A DNA stretch of 64,000 bases from Dokdonia sp. Dokd-P16 (GTDB taxonomy: Bacteria > Bacteroidota > Bacteroidia > Flavobacteriales > Flavobacteriaceae): contig NZ_CP029151.1 in assembly GCF_003095655.1 (NCBI RefSeq), positions 1,735,001-1,799,000 of the forward strand, in the 5' to 3' direction. Position numbers and translations under genes: made by a program. The notes below the pieces were generated by a model, which saw only the letters and a program-made list of their open reading frames with translations, made no database searches and was not told the DNA's origin. Position 1 is the first letter of the stretch. Every line of letters starts with the position of its first letter. Positions 57,501 through 61,942 of this stretch are shown here, one piece after another.

Positions 57501-60500
57501 CAACCGCTGATAATGGTTTTGGTGTAGATGCAGATCCTGATGGAACTTTAGATGTAACGACTGTGAGCTTAGTAGTTCCAGCTGGAGCCCTAGACGTTGC
57601 TATTGATGCTAATGGAGACGTAACTGGTTACACAGTACCAGGAGAAGGGTCTTGGCAGGTGAATCCAATTACTGGTACAATAAGCTTTATTCCATTAGCT
57701 GGATTTAATGAGGATCCAACTTCGCCTGCTAGTTATACGATAGACGATAATGATGGTAACCCATCAAATATAGCTACCGTAACGGTGGATTACGTTCCTG
57801 TTGCAACTGCCGATGTAAGTGCAGATAATACAACTGGTCTTCCAGTAGTGATAGATGTACTTGCAAATGATGTTAATGGGGATGTTGTAGATCCATCGAC
57901 GGTACAGATTGTTGGTACAACAAATCCTGGTGATGACCTAGTTGAACCTGGAGTAGGAGTTTGGAGTGTAGACCCAGTAACGGGTACAATTACTTTTACA
58001 CCTTGTACTGCTGCTGGCATTCCAGATGCTACTTGTACAGGATTATCTGTAGAAGATCCAGCACCTATCGCTTATACAGTAATGGATAATGATGGGAATA
58101 TAAGTGATCCAGCAGAGGTTTCTGTTTCTTTTGACGAATGTAATGGACAAGGACTTGGAGATTGTGATGGTGATGGTGTTTCAAATGATGATGAAGTAAA
58201 TGGTGGTACTGATCCTAACGATCCTTGTTCTTATAATGCTATAGATCAAGATTTAACTATCGTTACAAATGAATGGAATAGTATTGATTGTGATATGGAT
58301 GGTCTTACTAACAATGAAGAGACTACAGGAATCGATGATCCTTCAACTCCAAATGATCCAAATGGTAATACAACAGATCCACAAAATCCAGACACGGATG
58401 GTGACGGTGTAACAGATGGTGATGAAGCTGGAGATATGACAGATCCTAATGATCCTTGTGCTCTTGAGATAGCTAGTCAGACAGTTACTCCTACAATGGC
58501 ATGGAATGATCTTGATTGTGATATGGATGGGTTAAATAACGGTGAGGAACTTACTGGAATCGATGATCCAACAACTCCTGGAGATCCAAATGGTAATATT
58601 ACAGACCCATTAGATATTGATACTGATGGTGATGGTGTAACAGATGGTCAAGAAGCTCTTGATGGTACAGATCCTAATGATAACTGTAGTCTAGTAGTAG
58701 CAAATCAGACAGAAACGACTGATGCTGCTTATAACAGTGCAGATTGTGATATGGATGGTCTTACTAACAATGAGGAGACTACGGGAATCGATGATCCTTC
58801 AACTCCAAATGATCCAAATGGTAATACAACAGATCCACAAAATCCAGACACGGATGGTGACGGTGTAACAGATGGTGATGAAGCTGGAGATATGACAGAT
58901 CCTAATGATCCTTGTGCTCTTGAGATAGCTAGTCAGACAGTTACTCCTACAATGGCATGGAATGATCTTGATTGTGATATGGATGGGTTAAATAACGGTG
59001 AGGAACTTACTGGAATCGATGATCCAACAACGCCTGGAGATCCAAATGGTAATATTACAGACCCATTAGATATTGATACTGATGGTGATGGTGTAACAGA
59101 TGGTCAAGAAGCTCTTGATGGTACAGATCCTAATGATAACTGTAGTTTAGTAGTAGCAAATCAGACAGAAACGACTGATGCTGCTTATAACAGTGCAGAT
59201 TGTGATATGGATGGTCTTACTAACAATGAGGAAACTACAGGAATCGATGATCCTTCAACTCCAAATGATCCAAATGGTAATACAACAGATCCACAAAATC
59301 CAGACACGGATGGTGACGGTGTAACAGATGGTGATGAAGCTGGAGATATGACAGACCCTAATGATCCTTGTGCTCTTGAGATAGCTAGTCAGACAGTTAC
59401 TCCTACAATGGCATGGAATGATCTTGATTGTGATATGGATGGGTTAAATAACGGTGAGGAACTTACTGGAATCGATGATCCAACAACTCCTGGAGATCCA
59501 AATGGTAATATTACAGACCCATTAGATATTGATACTGATGGTGATGGTGTGACAGATGGTCAAGAAGCTCTTGATGGTACAGATCCTAATGATAACTGTA
59601 GTTTAGTAGTAGCAAATCAGACAGAAACGACTGATGCTGCTTATAACAGTGCAGATTGTGATATGGATGGTCTTACTAACAATGAGGAGACTACAGGAAT
59701 CGATGATCCTTCAACTCCAAATGATCCAAATGGTAACACAACAGATCCACAAAATCCAGATACGGATGGTGACGGTGTAACAGATGGTGATGAAGCTGGA
59801 GATATGACAGATCCTAATGATCCTTGCGATTTACAAGTAAGTAGTCAATCTGTAGATCCTTCTCAGATGTGGAATGATCTTGATTGTGACCTTGATGGAT
59901 TAACTAATGCAGAAGAAATCACTGGAACAGATGATCCTGATACTCCTGCAGATCCTAATGGTAATACAACAGATCCTACTAACCCTGATACAGATGGTGA
60001 CGGAGTTTCTGATGGTGATGAAGCAGAAGATAAAACAGACCCTAACAGTCCATGTGATTTCTTAATAGATAGTGTTACACTACCTATGGATACTGATTTT
60101 GCTAGCCTTGATTGTGATGGCGATGGTGTAACTAATGCAGACGAAATAGCAGATGGTACAGATCCATTTGATGTTTGTGATTTAGTAGCAGATAGCCAGA
60201 CTGTAACAACAACAGCAGAGTTTAACAATGCAGATTGTGACAACGATGGGTTAACTAATGAGGAAGAGATTACTGGAATAGATAATCCGCTTACTCCTTC
60301 AGATCCTAACGGTAACACTACAGATCCTACTAATCCTGATACAGATGGAGATGGCGTATTAGACGGTAGAGAGGCATTAGACGGTACAGACCCTAATAAC
60401 TCTTGTAGTTTAGAAGTAGGTAGCCAGACACTTGCTGCTAGTCAAGAATTCCTTGATGGAGATTGTGACGGTGACGGTATTCTAAACGGTGAAGAACTAG

Positions 60501-60871
60501 GTGACGAGAATGATAATGGTATTCCAGACTTCCTAGAAGTAAATAATGGTAATCCAGATGCAACAGATGGATTAGAAGTATTTGATATTATGACTCCTAA
60601 TGGAGATGGTCTTAACGATGTCTTTGTAATAAGAGGTATCGAGCAGTATCCTAATAATAAGTTACGTATCTACAACAGATGGGGAGTGCTTGTTTGGGAT
60701 GCAGACGGATATGGACAAGATAACGTCTTCTTCAGAGGAGAGTCTAATGGACGTGTAGTTGTAGATCAAGACAGGTTATTACCTGTAGGTACTTATTACT
60801 ACGTACTTGACTATACAAACGATGCTGGTTCACTCAAGCAACTAGCAGGACCATTATATATTAATAGATAA
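42596..60871 (+). CDS. Giant secreted repeat protein with T9SS type B sorting domain
   Basis: A 6091-residue protein. A long-n-region signal peptide ends near residue 40 (SSLYGQ). Residues about 45-950 mix calcium-binding thrombospondin-3-like stretches (DEDDDNDGILDT, DSDGDGCSD) with lectin-like modules. A DUF11-type domain is at about 954-1070. Then come Ig/CshA-fibril-like repeats: six 237-residue units (1076-2497), seven 350-residue units (2498-4947) and one divergent unit to about 5181. Asp-rich type-3 repeats run to about 5990. The end (MTPNGDGLNDVFVI ... YNRWGVLVWD, about 5997-6091) is the gliding-motility-associated type B sorting domain. It is probably exported by T9SS and held at the surface as an adhesin, with the PorP- and OmpA-type proteins encoded next. 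Confidence 0.9.
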   Translation: MGKITIPSGQIEKLQLSIISKKIIVLIVVFGCFTSSLYGQCVGTATDCDGDLVSNTLDEDDDNDGILDTLECPFVVPTGGAVQSDAVYYTNDDGVQFFAIAGNTNGLGYSESGWDVSVTNTGATIQSDLNFSNTTFSIGSVSGSNDAVDPVANNYNVASTTNASFISGASGSGLSIEPGRANLEGDSDLEFSTFINFTTPVYAFGFDLIDFMDHGAGNYIDTWQIYVGGVLSYQIGPAISVTAGNTGTFSVFDGQGNSLGTILAGENVESFFGFISITPVSQVEIKRNSVYSGAGAPGEDFHGIDSFRFTTDVPFDTDNDGIANCFDLDSDGDGCSDVLESGGLDPDGDGVLGVLPTTVDGAGRVTGSGSVAGGYNGLSGNELNAVQVNVAAGNPMDQSVFEGDPVSFTVSASADEATFYTGGSPTYSVPGNADGGLSYQWYIGDPDVSGVPIAPGDTNYSGADTNTLTVNDSSGLNNTEFFVIVSHDENVCVSENRSAVLTFLPDPCDALASGNPDNDADGISDVCDLDDDNDGILDTVEERCDQPNLANSNEGTGNFQDQLYIFDWSSIGGTLNNGDTQTFTVNDLEITATFSNVVVNGTGTQSIDTNDLNTFESPTFGQSLINLLYNTPGSAEALYGNVDTQDFSFTVEFTALKNGIPYPLDIIAIDAEATTPINQGNGPETISFQTNGGDWTFLESILTGVSPGQFNVNNQTLDVLGTYDLEGNGNSLYFSKNTTSIDVSVESPGTAQQAVAFAIYLRCDSDNDGIINSFDLDSDNDLCNDVLESSGLDPNGDGRLGALPTTVNSDGLVTGSSPATGGYDGASGNEIVATQVNVTAMEPADQTATTGESATFTITATADNSTGFTAGVPDYGTPGNANAGINYMWYIGDPDTSGTLITAADTNYSGENTDSLIVNDVTGLGGTEYFVVITHDDNVCFTETRSATLTIAQADVSIDKVLVDSSPYVVGGTVTYTLTVSNAGPDEATNVVVTDIPENLTITNVSDGCTALPCTIASIAAGVANNVTITVEATIDSEGVFSNGATVQADQDDPNTANNQDLSTDANNQGAVPSVPPVVQNDVSAPSTPGATVSLDPTADNGFGIDDDADGTLDVTSVSLVVPAGSTMVQTDADGDIIGYTVPGEGVWEVNPVNGEISFAPVAGFNDDPTSPATYTIDDNAGNTSNQATVTIDYVSVATVDEITGVMPGMDAVIDVLANDVDGDLVDPTTVMIIDPANPGVPVTSLVEPGVGVWTVDPSSGVITFAPCTAAGVPDASCTGLFEGSPMDIMYVVADDEGNVSDPATVSAAYAVPPVAQNDVSTPSTPGATVSVDPTADNGFGVDADPDGTLDVTTVSLVVPAGATMVQTDADGDIIGYTVPGEGAWEVNPVTGEISFAPEAGFNDDPTNPASYTIDDNDGNPSNVATVTIDYVPVATVDEITGVMPGMDAVIDVLANDVDGDLVDPTTVMIIDPANPGVPVTSLVEPGVGVWTVDPSSGAITFAPCTAAGVPDASCTGLFEGSPMDIMYVVADDEGNVSDPASVSAAYAVPPVAQNDVSTPSTPGATVSVDPTADNGFGVDADPDGTLDVTTVSLVVPAGATMVQTDADGDIIGYTVPGEGAWEVNPVTGEISFAPEAGFNDDPTNPASYTIDDNDGNPSNVATVTIDYVPVATVDEITGVMPGMDAVIDVLANDVDGDLVDPTTVMIIDPANPGVPVTSLVEPGVGVWTVDPSSGAITFAPCTAAGVPDASCTGLFEGSPMDIMYVVADDEGNVSDPATVSAAYAVPPVAQNDVSAPSTPGATVSVDPTADNGFGVDADPDGTLDVTTVSLVVPAGATMVQTDADGDIIGYTVPGEGAWEVNPVTGEISFAPEAGFSDDPTNPARYTIDDNDGNPSNVATVTIDYVPVATVDEITGVMPGMDAVIDVLANDVDGDLVDPTTVMIIDPANPGVPVTSLVEPGVGVWTVNPSSGVITFAPCTAAGVPDASCTGLFEGSPMDIMYVVADDEGNVSDPATVSAAYAVPPVAQNDESLANTPGATVSLDPTADNGFGVDADPDGTLDVTTVSLVVPTGATMVQTDADGDIIGYTVPGEGVWEVNPITGEISFAPEAGFNDDPTNPASYTIDDNDGNPSNVATVTIDYVPVATVDEITGVMPGMDAVIDVLANDVDGDLVDPTTVMIIDPTNPGVPVTSLVEPGVGVWTVNPSSGVITFAPCTAAGVPDASCTGLFEGSPMDIMYVVADDEGNVSDPATVSAAFAVPPVAQNDESLANTPGATVSVDPTADNGFGVDADPDGTLDVTTVSLVVPAGATMVQVDSDGDIIGYTVPGEGVWEVNPVTGEISFAPEAGFNDDPTDPASYTIDDNDGNPSNVATVTIDYVPVATGDEITGVMPGMDAVIDVLANDVDGDFVDPTTVMIIDPANLGVPVTSLVEPGVGVWTVDPSSGAITFAPCTAAGVPDASCTGLFEGSPMDIMYVVADDEGNVSDPATVSAAYAVPPVAQNDESLANTPGATVSLDPTADNGFGVDADPDGTLDVTTVSLVVPTGATMVQTDADGDIIGYTVPGEGVWEVNPVTGEISFAPLAGFNDDPTNPASYTIDDNDGNPSNAATVTIDYVPVTTLDESAGNDSGLPVVVDVLGNDIDGDIVDPTTVQIVGTSNPGDDLVVVGEGTWSVDPVSGAIRFTPCTVVSLPDCPEIFTADPTDIEYVVADDEGNVSDPASVSVSFVPEPPVAMDNASNNNMTGDPVIIDVALNDMDPDGTLDLTTVQIVGTANPGDDLVEPGVGVWSVDPVSGAITFTPCSAAGVPDASCVGVSTQDPQDITYTINDNDGNVSNAATVSVMYDAEPPVAQNDESLANTPGATVSLDPTADNGFGVDADPDGTLDVTTVSLVVPTGATMVQTDADGDIIGYTVPGEGVWEVNPVTGEISFAPLAGFNDDPTNPASYTIDDNDGNPSNAATVTIDYVPVATLDESAGNDSGLPVVVDVLANDVDGDIVDPTTVQIVGTSNPGDDLVVVGEGTWSVDPVSGAITFTPCTVVSLPDCPEIFTANPTDIEYVVADDEGNVSDPASVSVSFVPEPPVAMDNASNNNMTGDPVIIDVALNDMDPDGTLDLTTVQIVGTANPGDDLVEPGVGVWSVDPVSGAITFTPCSAAGVPDASCVGVSTQDPQDITYTINDNDGNVSNAATVSVMYDAEPPVAQNDESLANTPGATVSLDPTADNGFGVDADPDGTLDVTTVSLVVPTGATMVQTDADGDIIGYTVPGEGVWEVNPVTGEISFAPLAGFNDDPTNPASYTIDDNDGNPSNAATVTIDYVPVTTLDESAGNDSGLPVVVDVLGNDIDGDIVDPTTVQIVGTSNPGDDLVVVGEGTWSVDPVSGAIRFTPCTVVSLPDCPEIFTADPTDIEYVVADDEGNVSDPASVSVSFVPEPPVAMDNASNNNMTGDPVIIDVALNDMDPDGTLDLMTVQIVGTANPGDDLVEPGVGVWSVDPVSGAITFTPCSAAGVPDASCVGVSTQDPQDITYTINDNDGNVSNAATVSVMYDAEPPVAQNDESLANTPGATVSLDPTADNGFGVDADPDGTLDVTTVSLVVPTGATMVQTDADGDIIGYTVPGEGVWEVNPVTGEISFAPLAGFNDDPTNPASYTIDDNDGNPSNAATVTIDYVPVSTLDESAGNDTGLPVVIDVLGNDIDGDVVDPTTVQIVGTSNPGDDLVVVGEGTWSVDPVSGAITFTPCTVVSLPDCPEIFTADPTDIEYVVADDEGNVSDPASVSVSFVPEPPVAMDNASNNNMTGDPVIIDVALNDMDPDGTLDLTSVQIVGTANPGDDLVEPGVGVWSVDPVSGAITFTPCSAAGVPDASCVGVSTQDPQDITYTINDNDGNVSNAATVSVMYDAEPPVAQNDESLANTPGATVSLDPTADNGFGVDADPDGTLDVTTVSLVVPTGATMVQTDADGDIIGYTVPGEGVWEVNPVTGEISFAPLTDFNDDPTSPASYTIDDNDGNPSNAATVTIDYVPVATLDESAGNDSGLPVVIDVLANDVDGDIVDPTTVQIVGTSNPGDDLVVVGEGTWSVDPVSGAITFTPCTVVSLPDCPEIFTADPTDIEYVVADDEGNVSDPASVSVSFVPEPPVAMDNASNNNMTGDPVIIDVALNDMDPDGTLDLTSVQIVGTANPGDDLVEPGVGVWSVDPVSGAITFTPCSAAGVPDASCVGVSTQDPQDITYTINDNDGNVSNAATVSVMYDAEPPVAQNDESLANTPGATVSLDPTADNGFGVDADPDGTLDVTTVSLVVPDGATMEVLDADGDIIGYTVPGEGAWEVSETTGQISFIPEAGFNDDPTNSASYTIDDNDGNPSNAATVTIDYVPVATLDESAGNDSGLPVVVDVLANDIDGDIVDPTTVQIVGTSNPGDDLVVVGEGTWSVDPVSGAITFTPCTVVSLPDCPEIFTADPTDIEYVVADDEGNVSDPASVSVSFVPEPPVAMDNASNNNMTGDPVIIDVALNDMDPDGTLDLTTVQIVGTANPGDDLVEPGVGVWSVDPVSGAITFTPCSAAGVPDASCVGVSTQDPQDITYTINDNDGNVSNEATVSVMYDAEPPVAQNDESLANTPGATVSLDPTADNGFGVDADPDGTLDVTTVSLVVPTGATMVQTDADGDIIGYTVPGEGVWEVNPVTGEISFAPLTGFNDDPTNPASYTIDDNDGNPSNAATVTIDYVPVATLDESAGNDSGLPVVIDVLANDVDGDIVDPTTVQIVGTSNPGDDLVVVGEGTWSVDPVSGAIRFTPCTVVSLPDCPEIFTADPTDIEYVVADDEGNVSDPASVSVSFVPEPPVAMDNASNNNMTGDPVIIDVALNDMDPDGTLDLTTVQIVGTANPGDDLVEPGVGVWSVDPVSGAITFTPCSAAGVPDASCVGVSTQDPQDITYTINDNDGNVSNAATVSVMYDAEPPVAQNDESLANTPGDTVSLDPTADNGFGVDADPDGTLDVTTVSLVVPAGALDVAIDANGDVTGYTVPGEGSWQVNPITGTISFIPLAGFNEDPTSPASYTIDDNDGNPSNIATVTVDYVPVATADVSADNTTGLPVVIDVLANDVNGDVVDPSTVQIVGTTNPGDDLVEPGVGVWSVDPVTGTITFTPCTAAGIPDATCTGLSVEDPAPIAYTVMDNDGNISDPAEVSVSFDECNGQGLGDCDGDGVSNDDEVNGGTDPNDPCSYNAIDQDLTIVTNEWNSIDCDMDGLTNNEETTGIDDPSTPNDPNGNTTDPQNPDTDGDGVTDGDEAGDMTDPNDPCALEIASQTVTPTMAWNDLDCDMDGLNNGEELTGIDDPTTPGDPNGNITDPLDIDTDGDGVTDGQEALDGTDPNDNCSLVVANQTETTDAAYNSADCDMDGLTNNEETTGIDDPSTPNDPNGNTTDPQNPDTDGDGVTDGDEAGDMTDPNDPCALEIASQTVTPTMAWNDLDCDMDGLNNGEELTGIDDPTTPGDPNGNITDPLDIDTDGDGVTDGQEALDGTDPNDNCSLVVANQTETTDAAYNSADCDMDGLTNNEETTGIDDPSTPNDPNGNTTDPQNPDTDGDGVTDGDEAGDMTDPNDPCALEIASQTVTPTMAWNDLDCDMDGLNNGEELTGIDDPTTPGDPNGNITDPLDIDTDGDGVTDGQEALDGTDPNDNCSLVVANQTETTDAAYNSADCDMDGLTNNEETTGIDDPSTPNDPNGNTTDPQNPDTDGDGVTDGDEAGDMTDPNDPCDLQVSSQSVDPSQMWNDLDCDLDGLTNAEEITGTDDPDTPADPNGNTTDPTNPDTDGDGVSDGDEAEDKTDPNSPCDFLIDSVTLPMDTDFASLDCDGDGVTNADEIADGTDPFDVCDLVADSQTVTTTAEFNNADCDNDGLTNEEEITGIDNPLTPSDPNGNTTDPTNPDTDGDGVLDGREALDGTDPNNSCSLEVGSQTLAASQEFLDGDCDGDGILNGEELGDENDNGIPDFLEVNNGNPDATDGLEVFDIMTPNGDGLNDVFVIRGIEQYPNNKLRIYNRWGVLVWDADGYGQDNVFFRGESNGRVVVDQDRLLPVGTYYYVLDYTNDAGSLKQLAGPLYINR
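45821..50086 (+). repeat. Six 711-bp tandem units in the adhesin gene
   Basis: Unit starts (codon pair for PPV) are at 45821, 46532, 47243, 47954, 48665 and 49376. Each 237-residue unit holds two Ig-like domains: PPVAQND...TVTIDYVP and VATVDEITGV...VSAAYA, the second with Cys-x9-Cys (CTAAGVPDASC). Units 2-4 differ by only a few bases. Confidence 0.93.
50087..57436 (+). repeat. Seven 1050-bp tandem units in the adhesin gene
   Basis: Starts at 50087, 51137, 52187, 53237, 54287, 55337 and 56387, all exactly 1050 bp. Each 350-residue unit has three Ig-like domains (PPVAQNDESLAN..., LDESAGND..., PPVAMDNASNNN...); the second has CTVVSLPDC and the third CSAAGVPDASC. Units 1 and 3 are almost identical. 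Confidence 0.93.
58286..59827 (+). repeat. 456-bp calcium-binding tandem units in the adhesin gene
   Basis: Starts at 58286, 58742, 59198 and 59654 (three full units and a partial one). Each 152-residue unit has two type-3-like modules (DCDMDGLTNNEE, DTDGDGVTDGDEAGD, DCDMDGLNNGEE). Repeated DxDxDG loops predict calcium binding; more diverged modules continue to about 60560. Confidence 0.92.
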
Positions 60872-60883
60872 TAAAACAATAAT

Positions 60884-60928
60884 ATTTGGTACGCTTTCGC
60901 GAAAGCAAAAAAAGAAAGTGTACCAAAT
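60884..60928 (+). other. Long hairpin between the adhesin gene and the porP-like gene
   Basis: ATTTGGTACGCTTTC (60884-60898) pairs with GAAAGTGTACCAAAT (60914-60928) over 15 bp with one G-T pair, leaving a 15-base loop. Its left arm includes half of a palindrome copy. No T-run follows. It could weaken transcription past the giant gene or protect the downstream message. Confidence 0.6.
60893..60906. repeat. Palindrome GCTTTCGCGAAAGC, copy 14
   Basis: Exact copy in the gap between the adhesin and porP-like genes. Confidence 0.95.
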
Positions 60929-60942
60929 TTAAATACACACCT

Positions 60943-61905
60943 ATGAAAAGAACATACATCGCCATAGTAGCCCTGGCAGTAGTCGTTTTAGGTCTTACAA
61001 CTGAAACTGCAGTAGCACAACAAGATGCTCAGTACACGCAGTATATGTATAATACATTAAGCATTAACCCAGCCTATGCCGGCGCAAGGGGAGGTCTAAG
61101 TGTATTAGGATTACACCGCAGTCAGTGGGTAGGTCTAGATGGAGCTCCTAGAACGCAAACAGTTTCCATACATTCTCCAGTAGGAGAGTCAAAACGTGTA
61201 GGACTAGGTTTAAATATTACTAATGATGAAATATTTATAAGTAACGAGACTTACATAGATGTAGATTTTAGCTATACGATACCTACCAGTGATGAGGGAA
61301 AGCTAGCTTTTGGATTAAAAGGTGGTGTGCATTTACTTGATATTAATTACAGCGAGGCAAACCCATTTCAAAATGGGGACAATCTAGCTACGGCTCAAAA
61401 TAATATTGACAACAAGTTTTCCCCACAAATAGGACTTGGTATGTTTTACTATACTGATAAATATTATTTAGGGTTAAGTGCTCCTAATTTATTGCGCACA
61501 GAGCATTTTGATGCTAGTGACAACTCAAATAGTACAAACTCGACGTTTCTAGCTCGCGAGAGAATCAATTACTACTTAACTACTGGATATGTATTTGACA
61601 TCACTCAAGACTTTAAGTTTAAGCCAGCAGGACTGGTAAAAGCCGTTCAAGGAGCACCACTTCAAGTGGACGTAACTGCAAATGCATTGCTTTATGATAA
61701 ATTAACCCTTGGACTTGCTTACAGATGGAGTGCTGCATTAAGTGGTCTTGTAGGCTTTCAGATTACAGATAGCTTAATGATTGGTTTTGCTTATGATAGG
61801 GAGAGCACAGAGCTACAACAGTTTAATAATGGTAGTTATGAAGTGTTCTTAAGGTTTGAAGTATTTAAGCAGCCTAAAAAATTAATATCTCCACGTTTCT
61901 TTTAA
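60943..61905 (+). CDS. PorP/SprF-family outer membrane protein
   Basis: A 320-residue protein from ATG 60943. A longer frame from TTG 60886 runs through the palindrome and would hide the signal peptide (MKRTYIAIVALAVVVLGLTTETAVAQ). The mature start QDAQYTQYMYNTLSINPAYAGARG and the segment LHRSQWVGLDGAPRTQTVSIHSP are the PorP/SprF hallmark, followed by a beta-barrel. SprF in Flavobacterium is needed to deliver the type B substrate SprB to the surface; PorP-type genes usually stand next to their cargo gene. Here that cargo is the 6091-residue adhesin immediately upstream. Confidence 0.92.
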   Translation: MKRTYIAIVALAVVVLGLTTETAVAQQDAQYTQYMYNTLSINPAYAGARGGLSVLGLHRSQWVGLDGAPRTQTVSIHSPVGESKRVGLGLNITNDEIFISNETYIDVDFSYTIPTSDEGKLAFGLKGGVHLLDINYSEANPFQNGDNLATAQNNIDNKFSPQIGLGMFYYTDKYYLGLSAPNLLRTEHFDASDNSNSTNSTFLARERINYYLTTGYVFDITQDFKFKPAGLVKAVQGAPLQVDVTANALLYDKLTLGLAYRWSAALSGLVGFQITDSLMIGFAYDRESTELQQFNNGSYEVFLRFEVFKQPKKLISPRFF

Positions 61906-61942
61906 TTCTTTATTTAGTAGAAGATTTTTAAAACACATATTT

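Noticed and set aside
46522-58020. Many open frames of 68-184 codons on the strand opposite to the adhesin repeats
   Set aside because: They recur with the exact repeat period and change only as the sense repeats change. They are shadows of a biased codon pattern, without starts or promoters of their own.
45821-59827. Regularly spaced repeats that could suggest a CRISPR array
   Set aside because: The periods are 456-1050 bp, all within one open reading frame, with no short repeat-spacer structure and no cas genes.
840-60906. Scattered palindromes as CRISPR repeats or classical terminators
   Set aside because: They are kilobases apart, have no T-runs, and several lie inside genes or next to independent strong terminators.
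60886-60942. A longer N-terminus for the PorP-like protein (reads through the palindrome as RFRES)
   Set aside because: It would bury the signal peptide; ATG 60943 gives a standard signal sequence.
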